From positions 1-64,000 of the forward strand of contig CAZVNJ010000001.1 of NCBI GenBank assembly GCA_964628985.1: a stretch of 64,000 bases of DNA. The letters run 5' to 3'. Made by a program: the position numbers and the translations under genes. The notes beneath the pieces are model-generated. The model was not told the DNA's origin, searched no databases, and saw only the letters and a program-made list of their open reading frames with translations. Shown one piece after another: positions 8,357 through 17,228 of this stretch; position 1 is the stretch's first letter; each line of letters starts with the position of its first letter. The stretch is from SURF-43 sp964628985 (GTDB lineage: Bacteria > Chloroflexota > Dehalococcoidia > UBA2979).

Positions 8357-8941
8357 ATGCTTCTCTTCCCTCGCTCGTGGCCCTCGGTGGGATGGATGCT
8401 GGGATGGCCGTGCGCTGGGCCGATCACGTCGGCCTTCGGCGCCCGCGACATCGAGGCGCACGCCGAGGGACACACCGGTGTGGACATCGCGGCCGGTGCG
8501 GGGACGCCCGTCCACGCGCCAGCCCCGGGCCTCGTGCGCGATGTGTTCATCGACAATCGCCGCGGAACCCCATGGGACGGGTTCAAAGCGCTCTTCGGCA
8601 ACGCCGTGATCCTGGACCACGTCGGGGCCGGCTACGTGACGCTCTATGCGCACCTGCGTGACGCACCCCCGGTGCATGAGGGTCAGGCCGTCGAGGCCGG
8701 GACATTGCTCGGCGTGGTGGGGAGCACGGGCACCTCAACCGGCCCGCATCTGCACTGGGGCATGGCGCCACGTCTCGAACAGGGTCAACCCTCGTACCTG
8801 CCCCGCCATGCAGTCGTTGACCCGCTTCGCTTCTGTGGCAGCAAATCTGCGGACGCCGAGGTGTTGGCGGCGCGGCTCGACGCGGTCGCGGAGGAGGTCA
8901 AAGCCGTCGCGGCGCTCTTGCGAGCCGGAACGCTGCAGTAG
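8357..8941 (+). CDS. M23 family (LytM-type) metallopeptidase
   Basis: The 194-residue protein has the lysostaphin/LytM zinc site: His39 and Asp43 in HTGVD, and HLH at residues 131-133, with a further His at 99 in YAHL. This domain normally cleaves peptidoglycan cross-links outside the cell. There is no clear signal peptide after the ATG at 8357, which follows GGAGG, although the short hydrophobic stretch WPSVGWMLGWPCA may act as an anchor. A C-terminal helix rich in Ala and Glu (about residues 160-190) looks like a coiled coil. Alternatives are an intracellular or non-enzymatic role. Confidence 0.8.
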   Translation: MLLFPRSWPSVGWMLGWPCAGPITSAFGARDIEAHAEGHTGVDIAAGAGTPVHAPAPGLVRDVFIDNRRGTPWDGFKALFGNAVILDHVGAGYVTLYAHLRDAPPVHEGQAVEAGTLLGVVGSTGTSTGPHLHWGMAPRLEQGQPSYLPRHAVVDPLRFCGSKSADAEVLAARLDAVAEEVKAVAALLRAGTLQ

Positions 8942-9023
8942 CGAGTTCGGTTCCGGGTGTGGCTTGCCCAGTGCGGCCTCGTAGGCTCCAATGCCCCCAG
9001 GTTGCGCAACTGCAGGAGGCCGA

Positions 9024-10505
9024 ATGCCGGACGTGATTGTGGTGGGTGCCGGGAACGCGGCGATTTGCGCGGCGCTCGCCGCGCGCGAGGCCGGGGCGGA
9101 CGTCCTGGTCCTGGAGAAGGCCGACGAGGGTGAACGCGGCGGCAATACCTTCTTCACCGGCGGCGGATTCCGCTTCCCCTACAACGGCCTGGACGACATC
9201 CGTGGCCTGATCCCGGACTTGAGCGACAGCGAGGTGGACCGCATCGATGTCGGCTCCTATCCCGCGTCCGCCATGCGCGACGACCTCTACCGCGTCACGG
9301 AGGGGCACGCCGACCCGACGCTCGCCGACCACCTGATTGAGAACGCCTACCCGACCGCGCAGTGGATGCGCGAGTACGGCGGCATGCGCTGGGTACTGAT
9401 GTACAGCCGCCAGGCTTACGAGGTAGACGGGAAGCTCCGTTTCTGGGGCGGCATGATCACCGAGGCGGTGGGCGGAGGCGCTGGTCTGTCCGACTCGCTC
9501 TTCGCCTCGATGGAGCGTCGCGGCATCCGCGTGCGCTATGGCGCGAAGGCGCACGGCCTCGTGACTGACGACCGCGGGCGTGTGACCGGTGTGCGAGTGA
9601 AGACCGTGGACGGCACCGAGGTCGTGGAAGCGGGAGCAGTCGTGCTCGCGGCCGGCGGCTTCGAGGCGAACGTCGAGATGCGGACGCGCTATCTCGGTGC
9701 CGGGTGGGAGATGGCGAAGGTCCGCGGGACGCGCCACAACACCGGTGATGCCATCAAGGCCGCCCTCGACATCGGTGCGCAGTCCTACGGGCACTGGTCC
9801 TCCGCTCATGCGGTGGCATGGGACCTCAACGCCCCGCCCACGGGGAACCGCCGCATCGGCGACCTGTACCAGAAGCATTCCTACCCCCTCGGCGTCATCG
9901 TGAACGCGCGCGGCGAGCGCTTCGTGGACGAGGGCGCCGACCTGCGCAACTACACCTACGCCAAGTACGGCCGCGAGATCCTGAAGCAGCCACACAGCGT
10001 GGCGTTCCAGATCTTTGACCAGCAGACGATCGCCCGCCTACGAGACGAGTACCGCATCAAGGAAGTCACGAAGTCGGAGGCGATGACGCTCCACGAACTG
10101 GCCGCGGACCTCGGCGTGGACGTCGGCGGGTTCGTGCGCACCATTGAGGCGTACAACGAGGCCTGCCGCGAGGGGACCTACGACCCGTCGCGGCTCGATG
10201 GCCTGGGGACAGTCGGGATCGATCCGCCGAAGTCGAACTGGGCACTGCCGCTCGACCAGCCGCCATACGTCGGCTTCGCGGTGACCTGCGGGATCACGTT
10301 CACCTTTGGTGGGCTGCGCATCGAGGCCAAGTCCGCGCAGGTGCTGGACACCGAGGACCGTCCGATTCCGGGCCTGTACGCCGCCGGAGAACTCGTGGGC
10401 GGGCTCTTCTACCACAACTACCCGGGCGGCACCGGCCTGATGGCCGGCGCGGTCTTCGGCCGCACCGCTGGGGCGTCCGCGGCGAAGTCGCTCGCGGGAC
10501 GGTAG
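9024..10505 (+). CDS. FAD-dependent oxidoreductase, fumarate reductase/tricarballylate dehydrogenase type
   Basis: 493 residues from the ATG at 9024, preceded by AGGAGG. The dinucleotide-binding motif is VVVGAGNAAICAA-like at residues 5-16, followed by VLEKADEGERGGNT. The substrate-capping region holds EGHADPTLADHL and the C-terminus ends with YAAGELVGGLFYHNYPGGTGLMAGAVFGRTAG, the FAD-binding motif of fumarate reductase/succinate dehydrogenase flavoproteins. The arrangement resembles tricarballylate dehydrogenase TcuA and 3-ketosteroid dehydrogenase relatives. It has no attached heme or flavin-transfer domain, so electrons go to an unknown acceptor. The substrate is undetermined. Confidence 0.85.
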   Translation: MPDVIVVGAGNAAICAALAAREAGADVLVLEKADEGERGGNTFFTGGGFRFPYNGLDDIRGLIPDLSDSEVDRIDVGSYPASAMRDDLYRVTEGHADPTLADHLIENAYPTAQWMREYGGMRWVLMYSRQAYEVDGKLRFWGGMITEAVGGGAGLSDSLFASMERRGIRVRYGAKAHGLVTDDRGRVTGVRVKTVDGTEVVEAGAVVLAAGGFEANVEMRTRYLGAGWEMAKVRGTRHNTGDAIKAALDIGAQSYGHWSSAHAVAWDLNAPPTGNRRIGDLYQKHSYPLGVIVNARGERFVDEGADLRNYTYAKYGREILKQPHSVAFQIFDQQTIARLRDEYRIKEVTKSEAMTLHELAADLGVDVGGFVRTIEAYNEACREGTYDPSRLDGLGTVGIDPPKSNWALPLDQPPYVGFAVTCGITFTFGGLRIEAKSAQVLDTEDRPIPGLYAAGELVGGLFYHNYPGGTGLMAGAVFGRTAGASAAKSLAGR

Positions 10506-10526
10506 GGCTTCGGCTTCCACCCGCGG

Positions 10527-10551
10527 TCGAGGCGCTATATTCGCGCCTCGA
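10527..10551 (+). terminator. hairpin with TATATTC loop (terminator or promoter/operator)
   Basis: TCGAGGCGC and GCGCCTCGA form a perfect 9-bp inverted repeat around TATATTC, 22 bp after the oxidoreductase stop. It is followed by TTTCT, as expected of an intrinsic terminator. The loop itself matches a -10 hexamer (TATATT) about 36 bp before the next start codon, so it may instead be a regulator site over a promoter. Confidence 0.55.
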
Positions 10552-10577
10552 TTTCTGCACACGTAAGGGTTGCCTGC

Positions 10578-11597
10578 ATGACGAACGCTTCGCTCGATCC
10601 GGAGAAGCCGGCCGGGCTCCATCCACTAGGGCAACCCGACGCGCGATTCAGTGTGTTCTGGGAGCAGACCGTCCCCACCTCCCTCAGACTTATGGGCGAA
10701 TACTTCGTCGCCCTCGCGAAGCGCGACCTGGGGGCGATGGCTGACCTGATGCAGTACCCCTTCGCGACGTATGAGGGCACCGAGCCCACCATCGTGCAGA
10801 GCCGGGAGCAACTGCTCGCCAGCCCCCCAAAGTCGATGAACGTCACCGGCACGGCAGTCAGCGCGATCCAGCCCGGCGCCTACGACCTCCTGGACAGCAT
10901 CCAGATCCACCTCTACAACCCGGTCGGTGCCGGGCTGTCCATGACCTACAGCCGCTTTGCGCAGGACGGCCAGAAGATCTTGCAGTGCGACGGCATCTAC
11001 GCGGTCACGAACAATGACGGCCACTGGGGCATCGAACTGGTCTCCACCATCTTCACGCCGGCGCGCGCCCTCGGCGTCCGCTATGCGGATGTCGAGAACG
11101 CCGCCGCCCGCCGCGGGCACGACTGGATGCTGGGCTACACACTGCGCGACCAGTCCGTGCTGAACAGCACGCACCAGTACGGTCCGCGGGCCAACGTGGC
11201 GCTGGGTAACCCGCGGGACAACGCGGGGAACGCGCGGGGTGGCGACCCTATGGCGGGCTACCGCATCGCCGGCGTGAAGAGTCGACTGCGGGTCACGCAC
11301 ACCACACCGGACGAGATCGCGAAGATGGACGCCAACTTCCCCCAATTTGCCGAGTGGGCTGGTGGTGGGGTCGGGCAGTGGGACTACACCGTCAACCTAC
11401 CGGAGGCGCGCGTGCTGCACGCCACGGTCGACAAGGCGCATTCGTTCGGCGGGTATGTGCGATACACCGCGGACAGCCGCCCGACCTCGGAGACGCATGG
11501 TCTGCAGATCATGACCTACAAGAAGGGTCGATGGGGATCCGCCGGCGGGATGGGCGTGATGATGTACCACGACTACACGAACGACCTGCCCCAGTAG
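10578..11597 (+). CDS. conserved protein of unknown function, NTF2/SnoaL-like N-terminus
   Basis: The 339-residue soluble protein has no signal peptide or membrane segment. Residues ~25-170 (FWEQTVPTSLRLMGEYFVALAKR onwards in pieces) read like an NTF2/SnoaL-type cone fold with alternating helices and a sheet. The remainder includes GHDWMLGYTLRDQSV and a strand-rich C-terminus ending in MMYHDYTNDLPQ. I do not recognise a characterised family. It lies directly after a flavoprotein oxidoreductase but is separated from it by a hairpin, so co-transcription is uncertain. A role in small-molecule binding or conversion is possible but only inferred from the fold. Confidence 0.6.
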   Translation: MTNASLDPEKPAGLHPLGQPDARFSVFWEQTVPTSLRLMGEYFVALAKRDLGAMADLMQYPFATYEGTEPTIVQSREQLLASPPKSMNVTGTAVSAIQPGAYDLLDSIQIHLYNPVGAGLSMTYSRFAQDGQKILQCDGIYAVTNNDGHWGIELVSTIFTPARALGVRYADVENAAARRGHDWMLGYTLRDQSVLNSTHQYGPRANVALGNPRDNAGNARGGDPMAGYRIAGVKSRLRVTHTTPDEIAKMDANFPQFAEWAGGGVGQWDYTVNLPEARVLHATVDKAHSFGGYVRYTADSRPTSETHGLQIMTYKKGRWGSAGGMGVMMYHDYTNDLPQ

Positions 11598-11615
11598 CCG
11601 GCCTCACGCAGCGGA

Positions 11616-12206
11616 CTAGGGACGCCGGCAACAGCATTCCCAGACCCGCTTCGGCTTCGCGTACCGGGCGATCGTCATGTGTCTCAGGCTCTCGATGGCA
11701 AAGCGCGAGGCAGCCGCACGCACGGCGGCCTCGTCGAAGAAGCGCTTCGTCTCGCTGTACCCGGAGAGCGTGGTCTGCCGCAGCCCCGGTTCCACCTCGA
11801 TGCCCTCGAGTGCACCGAACTCCACGTCATCTGTCGCGTTGACGCGAAACAGGAAGCGGCCGCCCGGCTGGAGGACGCGGTGGACCTCCTCGAAGGCTGC
11901 GAGCGTGTCCGCCCACGGCAGGTAGTGCAGCGAGAGCGAGGCCACGACCACGGCGAACGCAGCGTCCCGGAATGGCAGGGGGCGCGAGTGGTCGACGCGG
12001 AGCAGCGCCTGCGTGCCGGCCTCGATGCGCGCCCTGGCGAGTTCCGAGTCCGCGCGATCAGTGGAGATCACCTCGAACCCGCGGGCACGCAGCGCCGCAC
12101 TGTCCCACCCCGGGCCGCAGCCGAGGTCGAGCACGCGGACCCCGGCCGGTACTCGGGCGAGGTGTGGCTCCAGCCAGTCCTCCGGCAACTCGCGCCTCCC
12201 ACCCAT
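11616..12206 (-). CDS. class I SAM-dependent methyltransferase
   Basis: The 196-residue protein has the SAM-binding motif I VLDLGCGPGWDS near residues 22-33, an acidic motif II in ISTDRADSE, and the later strand VVVASLSLHYLPW and LQPGGRFLFRVN typical of the Methyltransf_11 family. The frame is open far upstream, but that part is antisense to the ABC transporter gene, so the ATG at 12206 directly before MGGRREL is the best start. The C-terminus carries a Cys-rich WECCCRRP. It is divergent from the adjacent ABC exporter. The methyl acceptor is unknown. Confidence 0.8.
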   Translation of the reverse strand: MGGRRELPEDWLEPHLARVPAGVRVLDLGCGPGWDSAALRARGFEVISTDRADSELARARIEAGTQALLRVDHSRPLPFRDAAFAVVVASLSLHYLPWADTLAAFEEVHRVLQPGGRFLFRVNATDDVEFGALEGIEVEPGLRQTTLSGYSETKRFFDEAAVRAAASRFAIESLRHMTIARYAKPKRVWECCCRRP

Positions 12207-12275
12207 GCCGAGCGTAGGACCGGCGAGGCCGATTGCGTTGCGATGTACCCTCGATCGACGAGATCGGTGGACGTG

Positions 12276-14099
12276 ATGGCGATGCGCGGCGGTGGAGGTG
12301 GCGGCGGACGGCGGCTGCCGAACGCACATCCGGAGGGCGATCGGGCCGCGCTGCTCCGGCGCACGGCCGGGCTGTTCCGCCCCTACGCGTGGGCGATGGC
12401 CGTCCTCGTCCTGCTGCTCCTGACGACCACGGGCCTCGACCTCCTTGGGGTGCGGCTCCTCGGCCAGATGGTGGACCGGATGGCAGGGGGAGCCACCGTC
12501 ACGAGCCTCGACCGGCTGTTCGCGCTCTACCTCGGTGCCGTGCTGGGATCCTCGCTGCTCGGTGTCGTGCAGTCCTTCGTCAACCAGACCATCGGGCAGG
12601 GTGTGATGCACCGGCTCCGGTCCAGGCTGCACGATCACCTCCTTCGCCTGTCCGTCCGCTTCTACACCTCGACACGCACCGGGGAGATCCTGTCCCGGGT
12701 CTCGACCGACGTGAACGCCGTGCAGCAGGCAGTCACCGGGACCTTCACCGAGTTCCTCGGCAACCTGTTCACGCTGGTGATTGCCTTCGGGATGATGTTT
12801 GCACTCAATTGGCGGCTTGCCCTGATGACCCTCGTCGTCCTGCCCTTCTGGGTCTATCCGACGATGCGGGTCGGCCAGCACATGCGCACACTGATGCGGG
12901 AGTGGCACGAAGAGTCGGCGAAGATGTCGAGCCACCTCGAAGAGACCCTCTCGGTCTCCGGGGCAATGCTCACCAAGACATTTGGACGGCAGGCGCACGA
13001 GGCCGCCCGCTTCGGTGAGTCGAATGACACGCTCCGTTCGCTCTCGATCCGGCGGATGATGGCGGGCCGCTGGTTCAACATGGGGACCTCGCTCTTTGGG
13101 GCGCTGATCCCGGGCGCGATCTACTGGTGGGGGGGCCGTGCTGTCGTCGGTGGCGAGTTGTCGGTCGGCACGGTCGTGACATTCGCGATGCTCGCCACGC
13201 GTGTCTTCGGCCCGTTCGCCGGCATCGCCCGGCTGAACACGACGCTGCTCTCCTCGCTCGCCGTGGTGGAACGGATCTTCGAGTACCTCGACCTGCCGGT
13301 GGAGGTAGAGGACCGCCCAGGCGCTGTGCGACTCGAGCGTCCGCGAGGTGCCGTTTCGTTCCAGGACGTGCGCTTCGCGTACCGCGAACCTGCCGCGGCA
13401 CTCGACGGCGTCTCGTTCGAGATCGACGCCGGCCAGATGGTGGCGCTGGTAGGCCCGTCCGGGGCGGGCAAGACGACGGTGACCTATCTCCTGCAGCGGT
13501 ATTACGACCCCTCGTCAGGCCGGGTCACGCTCGACGGCCACGACCTGCGCGACCTCACGCTCGAGTCGATCAGCGCGGCGATCGGGACGGTGATGCAGGA
13601 GACGTACCTGTTCCACACGTCGCTGCTCGACAACATCCGATACGGGCGACTCACCGCGAGCGATGAGGAGTGCCACGCGGCTGCCCGCGCCGCCGGGCTC
13701 GGCGCCCTGATCGAACGCCTGCCAGACGGCCTCGACACCCGCGTGGGTGAGCGCGGTTATCGGCTCAGCGGCGGAGAGAAGCAGCGGGTTGCGATCGCGC
13801 GTGCCATGTTGAAGGATCCGCCTGTCCTCATCCTCGACGAGGCGACCTCATCGCTTGACTCCCGTCTCGAACGTGAAATCCGGGAGGCGACGGCGATGCT
13901 GGCGCGCGGGCGGACGACGATCGTGATCGCGCACCGGCTCAGCACCGTGGTCGCTGCGGATCAAATCCTGGTCTTTGACCGCGGGCGGATCGTCGAGCGT
14001 GGGCGCCACGATGACCTGCTAGCGCGCGGTGGCCTCTACGCCTCGCTCTATCGGGAGCAGTTCGCCGAGGCGGAGGTCGGGGTGCCCGGGGACGGCTGA
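12276..14099 (+). CDS. ABC exporter, fused permease-ATPase (type IV, MsbA/LmrA-like)
   Basis: 607 residues from the ATG at 12276; a glycine-rich start is followed by about six membrane helices (to ~residue 330) and a nucleotide-binding domain. The domain shows Walker A GPSGAGKTT, signature LSGGEKQRVA, Walker B VLILDEATSS with the catalytic Glu, and the H-loop in VIAHRLST. All motifs are canonical, so a homodimer with two active sites is expected, unlike the paired exporter at 31-35 kb. It probably exports lipids, drugs or peptides; no neighbouring gene identifies the cargo. Confidence 0.88.
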   Translation: MAMRGGGGGGGRRLPNAHPEGDRAALLRRTAGLFRPYAWAMAVLVLLLLTTTGLDLLGVRLLGQMVDRMAGGATVTSLDRLFALYLGAVLGSSLLGVVQSFVNQTIGQGVMHRLRSRLHDHLLRLSVRFYTSTRTGEILSRVSTDVNAVQQAVTGTFTEFLGNLFTLVIAFGMMFALNWRLALMTLVVLPFWVYPTMRVGQHMRTLMREWHEESAKMSSHLEETLSVSGAMLTKTFGRQAHEAARFGESNDTLRSLSIRRMMAGRWFNMGTSLFGALIPGAIYWWGGRAVVGGELSVGTVVTFAMLATRVFGPFAGIARLNTTLLSSLAVVERIFEYLDLPVEVEDRPGAVRLERPRGAVSFQDVRFAYREPAAALDGVSFEIDAGQMVALVGPSGAGKTTVTYLLQRYYDPSSGRVTLDGHDLRDLTLESISAAIGTVMQETYLFHTSLLDNIRYGRLTASDEECHAAARAAGLGALIERLPDGLDTRVGERGYRLSGGEKQRVAIARAMLKDPPVLILDEATSSLDSRLEREIREATAMLARGRTTIVIAHRLSTVVAADQILVFDRGRIVERGRHDDLLARGGLYASLYREQFAEAEVGVPGDG

Positions 14100-14124
14100 G
14101 GCCCGAGCGCTCGATGCCGGATGG

Positions 14125-14130
14125 TATAAC
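14125..14130 (+). promoter_or_regulatory. -10 element candidate, TATAAC
   Basis: TATAAC lies 33 bp before the CoA-hydrolase/transferase start, and a GGGGGGAGG Shine-Dalgarno sits between. No good -35 box is visible. Confidence 0.35.
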
Positions 14131-14162
14131 TGCGCCGCCCGGGCTGCGGGGGGAGGTGCGCG

Positions 14163-15470
14163 ATGGACTGGCAGGCGGAGTACCAGAGGAAGTTGCGGAC
14201 ACCGGATCAGGCTGCGGAGCTGATCCCTGACCACACGCTGATCGTGCAGGGCAGCGCGATTGGGGAGCCCCCCGCGATGCTCCAGGCTGTCGCGGACCGC
14301 GCGCGTGCCGGGGGACTCACGGACGTCCGCATGACCGCGTTGCTCCCGCTCGCGGCGAGCGCCCGCAGTACCCTTCAGGCCGACCTCAGGGGGCGCATCC
14401 ACTGGGAGTCACTCTTCGCGAGCGGCGTCGACCGTGGCTACATCGAGTCCGGGCAGGCGCACCTCGTGCCCGCGTTCTTCCACCAGATCCCGCGGCTGAT
14501 GGAGGAGTATCTGGACATCGGCGTGGCGCTGGTCACGGTCTCACGCATGGACCGCCATGGGTACATGAGCCTCGGCGTCAACGTGGACACAAATAAGGCG
14601 GCGATCGCGCGCGCGAACGTGGTGATCGCGGAGGTCAACCACAACATGCCGCGCGTCCACGGCAACTCGTGGGTACACCTTTCCGAGGTCAGCGCCGTCG
14701 TCGAGAACCACGTCCCGCTGGCTGAACTCCCGATCCCGCCCGAGAAGCCGGAGGACACGGAGATGGGCCGGATCATCGCGGGCATGATCCCGGACGGCGC
14801 CACCATTCAACTCGGGATCGGTGGCGTGCCGAACGCGGTCGCGAAGAACCTCATGGGCCATCGCGACCTGGGCATCCACACCGAGATGTTTGTGGAGTCG
14901 ATGGTGGACCTCGTGGAGTCGGGCGTCGCGAACGGGACCAAGAAGACCTTCCACCCCGGCAAGGCGATCTACACATTCGCGGCCGGGACGCGCCGGATGT
15001 ACGAATTCCTCGACGATAACCCGTACATCGAGGCTCATCCCGTGTCCTACACCAACCACCCCTCGAACATTGCGAAGAACGACAACCTCATCTCTGTGAA
15101 CTCGACGATCGAGGTGGACCTGACGGGCCAGTGCTGCTCTGAGTCGATGGGGACGACGCAGTACAGCGGCACGGGCGGACAGCACGACTACGCCCGAGGC
15201 GCGTTCGAGTCGCGCGGGGGGAAGTCGATCATCGCGTTTTATTCGACCGCGAAGAGCGGGACGGTGTCGCGCGTGGTGCCCACACTCCGTCCCGGCGCCG
15301 TGGTGACCACCCCGCGCACCGAGGTGCACTGGCTGGTCTCCGAGTACGGCGCGGTCTGCCTCAAGGGGAAGTCGACGCGCGAGCGGGCCAAGGGGATCAT
15401 TGGACTCGCGCACCCGAAGTTTCGGGAGGAGCTGACCGCGGCGGCTAAGTCGCTGGGATACCTCGCCTAG
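14163..15470 (+). CDS. acetyl-CoA hydrolase / 4-hydroxybutyrate CoA-transferase family protein
   Basis: The 435-residue protein carries the family I CoA-transferase two-domain structure. The glycine loop is IQLGIGGVPNAV (about residues 215-226), and the probable catalytic glutamate is Glu241 in HTEMFVES. Related enzymes transfer CoA between acetate, butyrate or 4-hydroxybutyrate or hydrolyse acetyl-CoA. The C-terminal region has the AKSGTVSRVVPTL and SEYGAVCLKGKS signatures of the AcH/HCT family. The ATG at 14163 follows a strong Shine-Dalgarno. It probably acts on short-chain acyl-CoA; the exact donor cannot be read from sequence. Confidence 0.88.
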   Translation: MDWQAEYQRKLRTPDQAAELIPDHTLIVQGSAIGEPPAMLQAVADRARAGGLTDVRMTALLPLAASARSTLQADLRGRIHWESLFASGVDRGYIESGQAHLVPAFFHQIPRLMEEYLDIGVALVTVSRMDRHGYMSLGVNVDTNKAAIARANVVIAEVNHNMPRVHGNSWVHLSEVSAVVENHVPLAELPIPPEKPEDTEMGRIIAGMIPDGATIQLGIGGVPNAVAKNLMGHRDLGIHTEMFVESMVDLVESGVANGTKKTFHPGKAIYTFAAGTRRMYEFLDDNPYIEAHPVSYTNHPSNIAKNDNLISVNSTIEVDLTGQCCSESMGTTQYSGTGGQHDYARGAFESRGGKSIIAFYSTAKSGTVSRVVPTLRPGAVVTTPRTEVHWLVSEYGAVCLKGKSTRERAKGIIGLAHPKFREELTAAAKSLGYLA

Positions 15471-15483
15471 CGACGGGCGCCGG

Positions 15484-15930
15484 TTACGAAGTGGCGCCTC
15501 CGGCGCGTGCCTCGGCCTCGGCCAGTCGCTTCCGCAGGTCCCGCAGTTCCGCGAAGGTCTCCGACGCGTCGCGCAGGACGGCGACGGCGATCGGGCCGTA
15601 TTCCGGGTGCTCCACTGTCAGGAGGGTGAACTCCACGGAGACGCGCGTGCCGTCCTTGCGTAGCGCCGGCACCTTTAACATCTCCCGCCGGCCGTAGCGC
15701 GAGGGCTCACCCTGCACCATCACGCGGTCGTACCCCTCCCAGTGCCGGTCACGCAGGTTCGCCGGGATGATCATGTCCATCCGCTGGCCGACGGTCTCGG
15801 CAGCGGAGAAGCCGAAGAGTTCCTCGGCGCCGCGGTTCCAGAAGCGGATCAGGCCGCCTCGGTCGGCCCAGATCACGGCCTCTGGGGACTCCCGCAGGAT
15901 GGTGCGATACACGGCGTCGTCAGTAGTCAT
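15484..15930 (-). CDS. single PAS-domain protein
   Basis: 148 residues from the ATG at 15930. The PAS core is visible as LRESPEAVIWADRGGLIRFW-type strands (residues ~11-30), GAEELFGFSAAETVGQ and the C-terminal VEFTLLTVEHPE and AVAVLRDASE strands. A ~25-residue coiled coil rich in Arg, Glu and Ala (TFAELRDLRKRLAEAEARAG-like) follows. There is no kinase, cyclase or HTH output, so it is a stand-alone sensor or adaptor that may bind flavin, heme or another ligand. A TATCGT box 7 nt before the start suggests a leaderless transcript. Confidence 0.82.
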   Translation of the reverse strand: MTTDDAVYRTILRESPEAVIWADRGGLIRFWNRGAEELFGFSAAETVGQRMDMIIPANLRDRHWEGYDRVMVQGEPSRYGRREMLKVPALRKDGTRVSVEFTLLTVEHPEYGPIAVAVLRDASETFAELRDLRKRLAEAEARAGGATS

Positions 15931-15937
15931 GCCAGAT

Positions 15938-15943
15938 ACGATA
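15938..15943 (-). promoter_or_regulatory. leaderless-type -10 box, TATCGT
   Basis: On the minus strand TATCGT ends 7 nt before the PAS gene ATG. Transcription would then start at or near the start codon, consistent with the absence of a Shine-Dalgarno. Confidence 0.4.
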
Positions 15944-15995
15944 CGCCGCCTATGAGGCCGACAACGCAAGATCGATTGCCGGGAGGGCGCGCGCG

Positions 15996-17228
15996 ATGAG
16001 CGGGCCGCTCGCCTCACTGCGGGTGATCGACCTCGCCGGCGAGTCCGGCGTCTTCGCGGGGCGCATGCTCGCTGAACTCGGCGCCGACGTGATCCGTGTG
16101 GAGTCTCCGGGTGGAGACGGGATCCGACGCCGTCCCCCCTTCCTCGATGACCCGGCACATCCTGAGAGCCTCCATCACCTCCATTTCAACGCCGGCAAGC
16201 GTGGCGTCACGCTGGACACCCACACCCCTCGCGGCATCGAGGTACTGAAGCGGCTTGCCGGGATCGCGGACATCTTGCTGGAGACGGAGATGCCCGGCGT
16301 GATGGACGCACTCGGTCTGGGCTACGGCGCGCTCAGCGAGGGGAATCCGGGCCTGGTGTACGCCAGCCTGACGCCGTTCGGTGCCACGGGGCCCATGGCT
16401 CACTACCGTGCGGACGACCTCGTCAGCGTGGCAATGAGCGGGTTCATGTACCTCAATGGCTTTCCGGAGGACCCGCCGATCGCGCCGGGTGGAGAGCAGG
16501 CGTACCACATCGCCTCGGCGGCGCTCGTCGCGACCACACTCGTCGCCGTGGCCGGGCGCACGCGCGACCCGCAGGGCCGAGGGCGCCGTGTGGAGGTCTC
16601 CGTACAGGACGCGATGGCGATGGCGACCGTGCAGACGGCGAACGCCAACTTCTACACCTGGCACGGCCGGATCCCGCGACGCGCCGGGTTTGCGCAACCA
16701 CTGGCAGCGAGCGCGTCGCGCAACCTCTTCCCCTGCGCGGACGGGCTTTGGGTCTCCTTCGTGATCCCGGTGGGAGCGGGGCCTGGCTGGGGGCCGTTCA
16801 TCGAGTGGTTGCGCGAGGAAGGCATCGAATCCCCCGTCTACGACGAGGCGTTCCAGGACGCCGCCTACCGCGCCTCGCACGGCCCGGAGGTGGCGGAGGC
16901 GCTTGGTGCGCTGTGTGCGCGCTATCCGCGCGAGGAGCTGTTTCACGAGGGCCAGCGCCGGCGGCTCCTCGTGATGCCTGTGAACGACATGCGTTCTCTG
17001 TACGAGGACGCCCAGTTGCGGTCGCGCGGGTTCTGGCGGCCGCTCGCCCACCCCTCGCTGGGCCGAGAGATCGAGGTGCCTGCCGCGCCGTACCAGTACA
17101 GCGCCACGCCGGCCGCACTTGAACGATGTGCGCCCGGAGTTGGTGAGCACAACCGGGAGGTGTACCTCGGGCTCCTTGGGATGACCGAGGACGAGCTGGC
17201 CTCGATGGCGCGGGAGGGGCTGGTATGA
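15996..17228 (+). CDS. CaiB/BaiF-type CoA-transferase, first of a pair (catalytic Asp present)
   Basis: The 410-residue protein begins LASLRVIDLAGESG and has GADVIRVES, the class III CoA-transferase hallmarks. At the catalytic site it reads S-V-Q-D-A-M, with Asp205 matching the acyl-aspartyl residue of formyl-CoA transferase. A GGGAGGG Shine-Dalgarno precedes the ATG. It overlaps the next CaiB gene by 4 nt (ATGA), so the two are probably translated together and may form a heteromeric enzyme like other paired class III transferases (for example BbsE/BbsF). Likely activity is transfer of CoA between carboxylic acids. Confidence 0.88.
   Translation: MSGPLASLRVIDLAGESGVFAGRMLAELGADVIRVESPGGDGIRRRPPFLDDPAHPESLHHLHFNAGKRGVTLDTHTPRGIEVLKRLAGIADILLETEMPGVMDALGLGYGALSEGNPGLVYASLTPFGATGPMAHYRADDLVSVAMSGFMYLNGFPEDPPIAPGGEQAYHIASAALVATTLVAVAGRTRDPQGRGRRVEVSVQDAMAMATVQTANANFYTWHGRIPRRAGFAQPLAASASRNLFPCADGLWVSFVIPVGAGPGWGPFIEWLREEGIESPVYDEAFQDAAYRASHGPEVAEALGALCARYPREELFHEGQRRRLLVMPVNDMRSLYEDAQLRSRGFWRPLAHPSLGREIEVPAAPYQYSATPAALERCAPGVGEHNREVYLGLLGMTEDELASMAREGLV

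Noticed and set aside
12207..12998. Upstream extension of the methyltransferase frame
   Set aside because: It is antisense to the ABC exporter membrane region and has biased, non-globular composition. The methyltransferase fold is complete from 12206.
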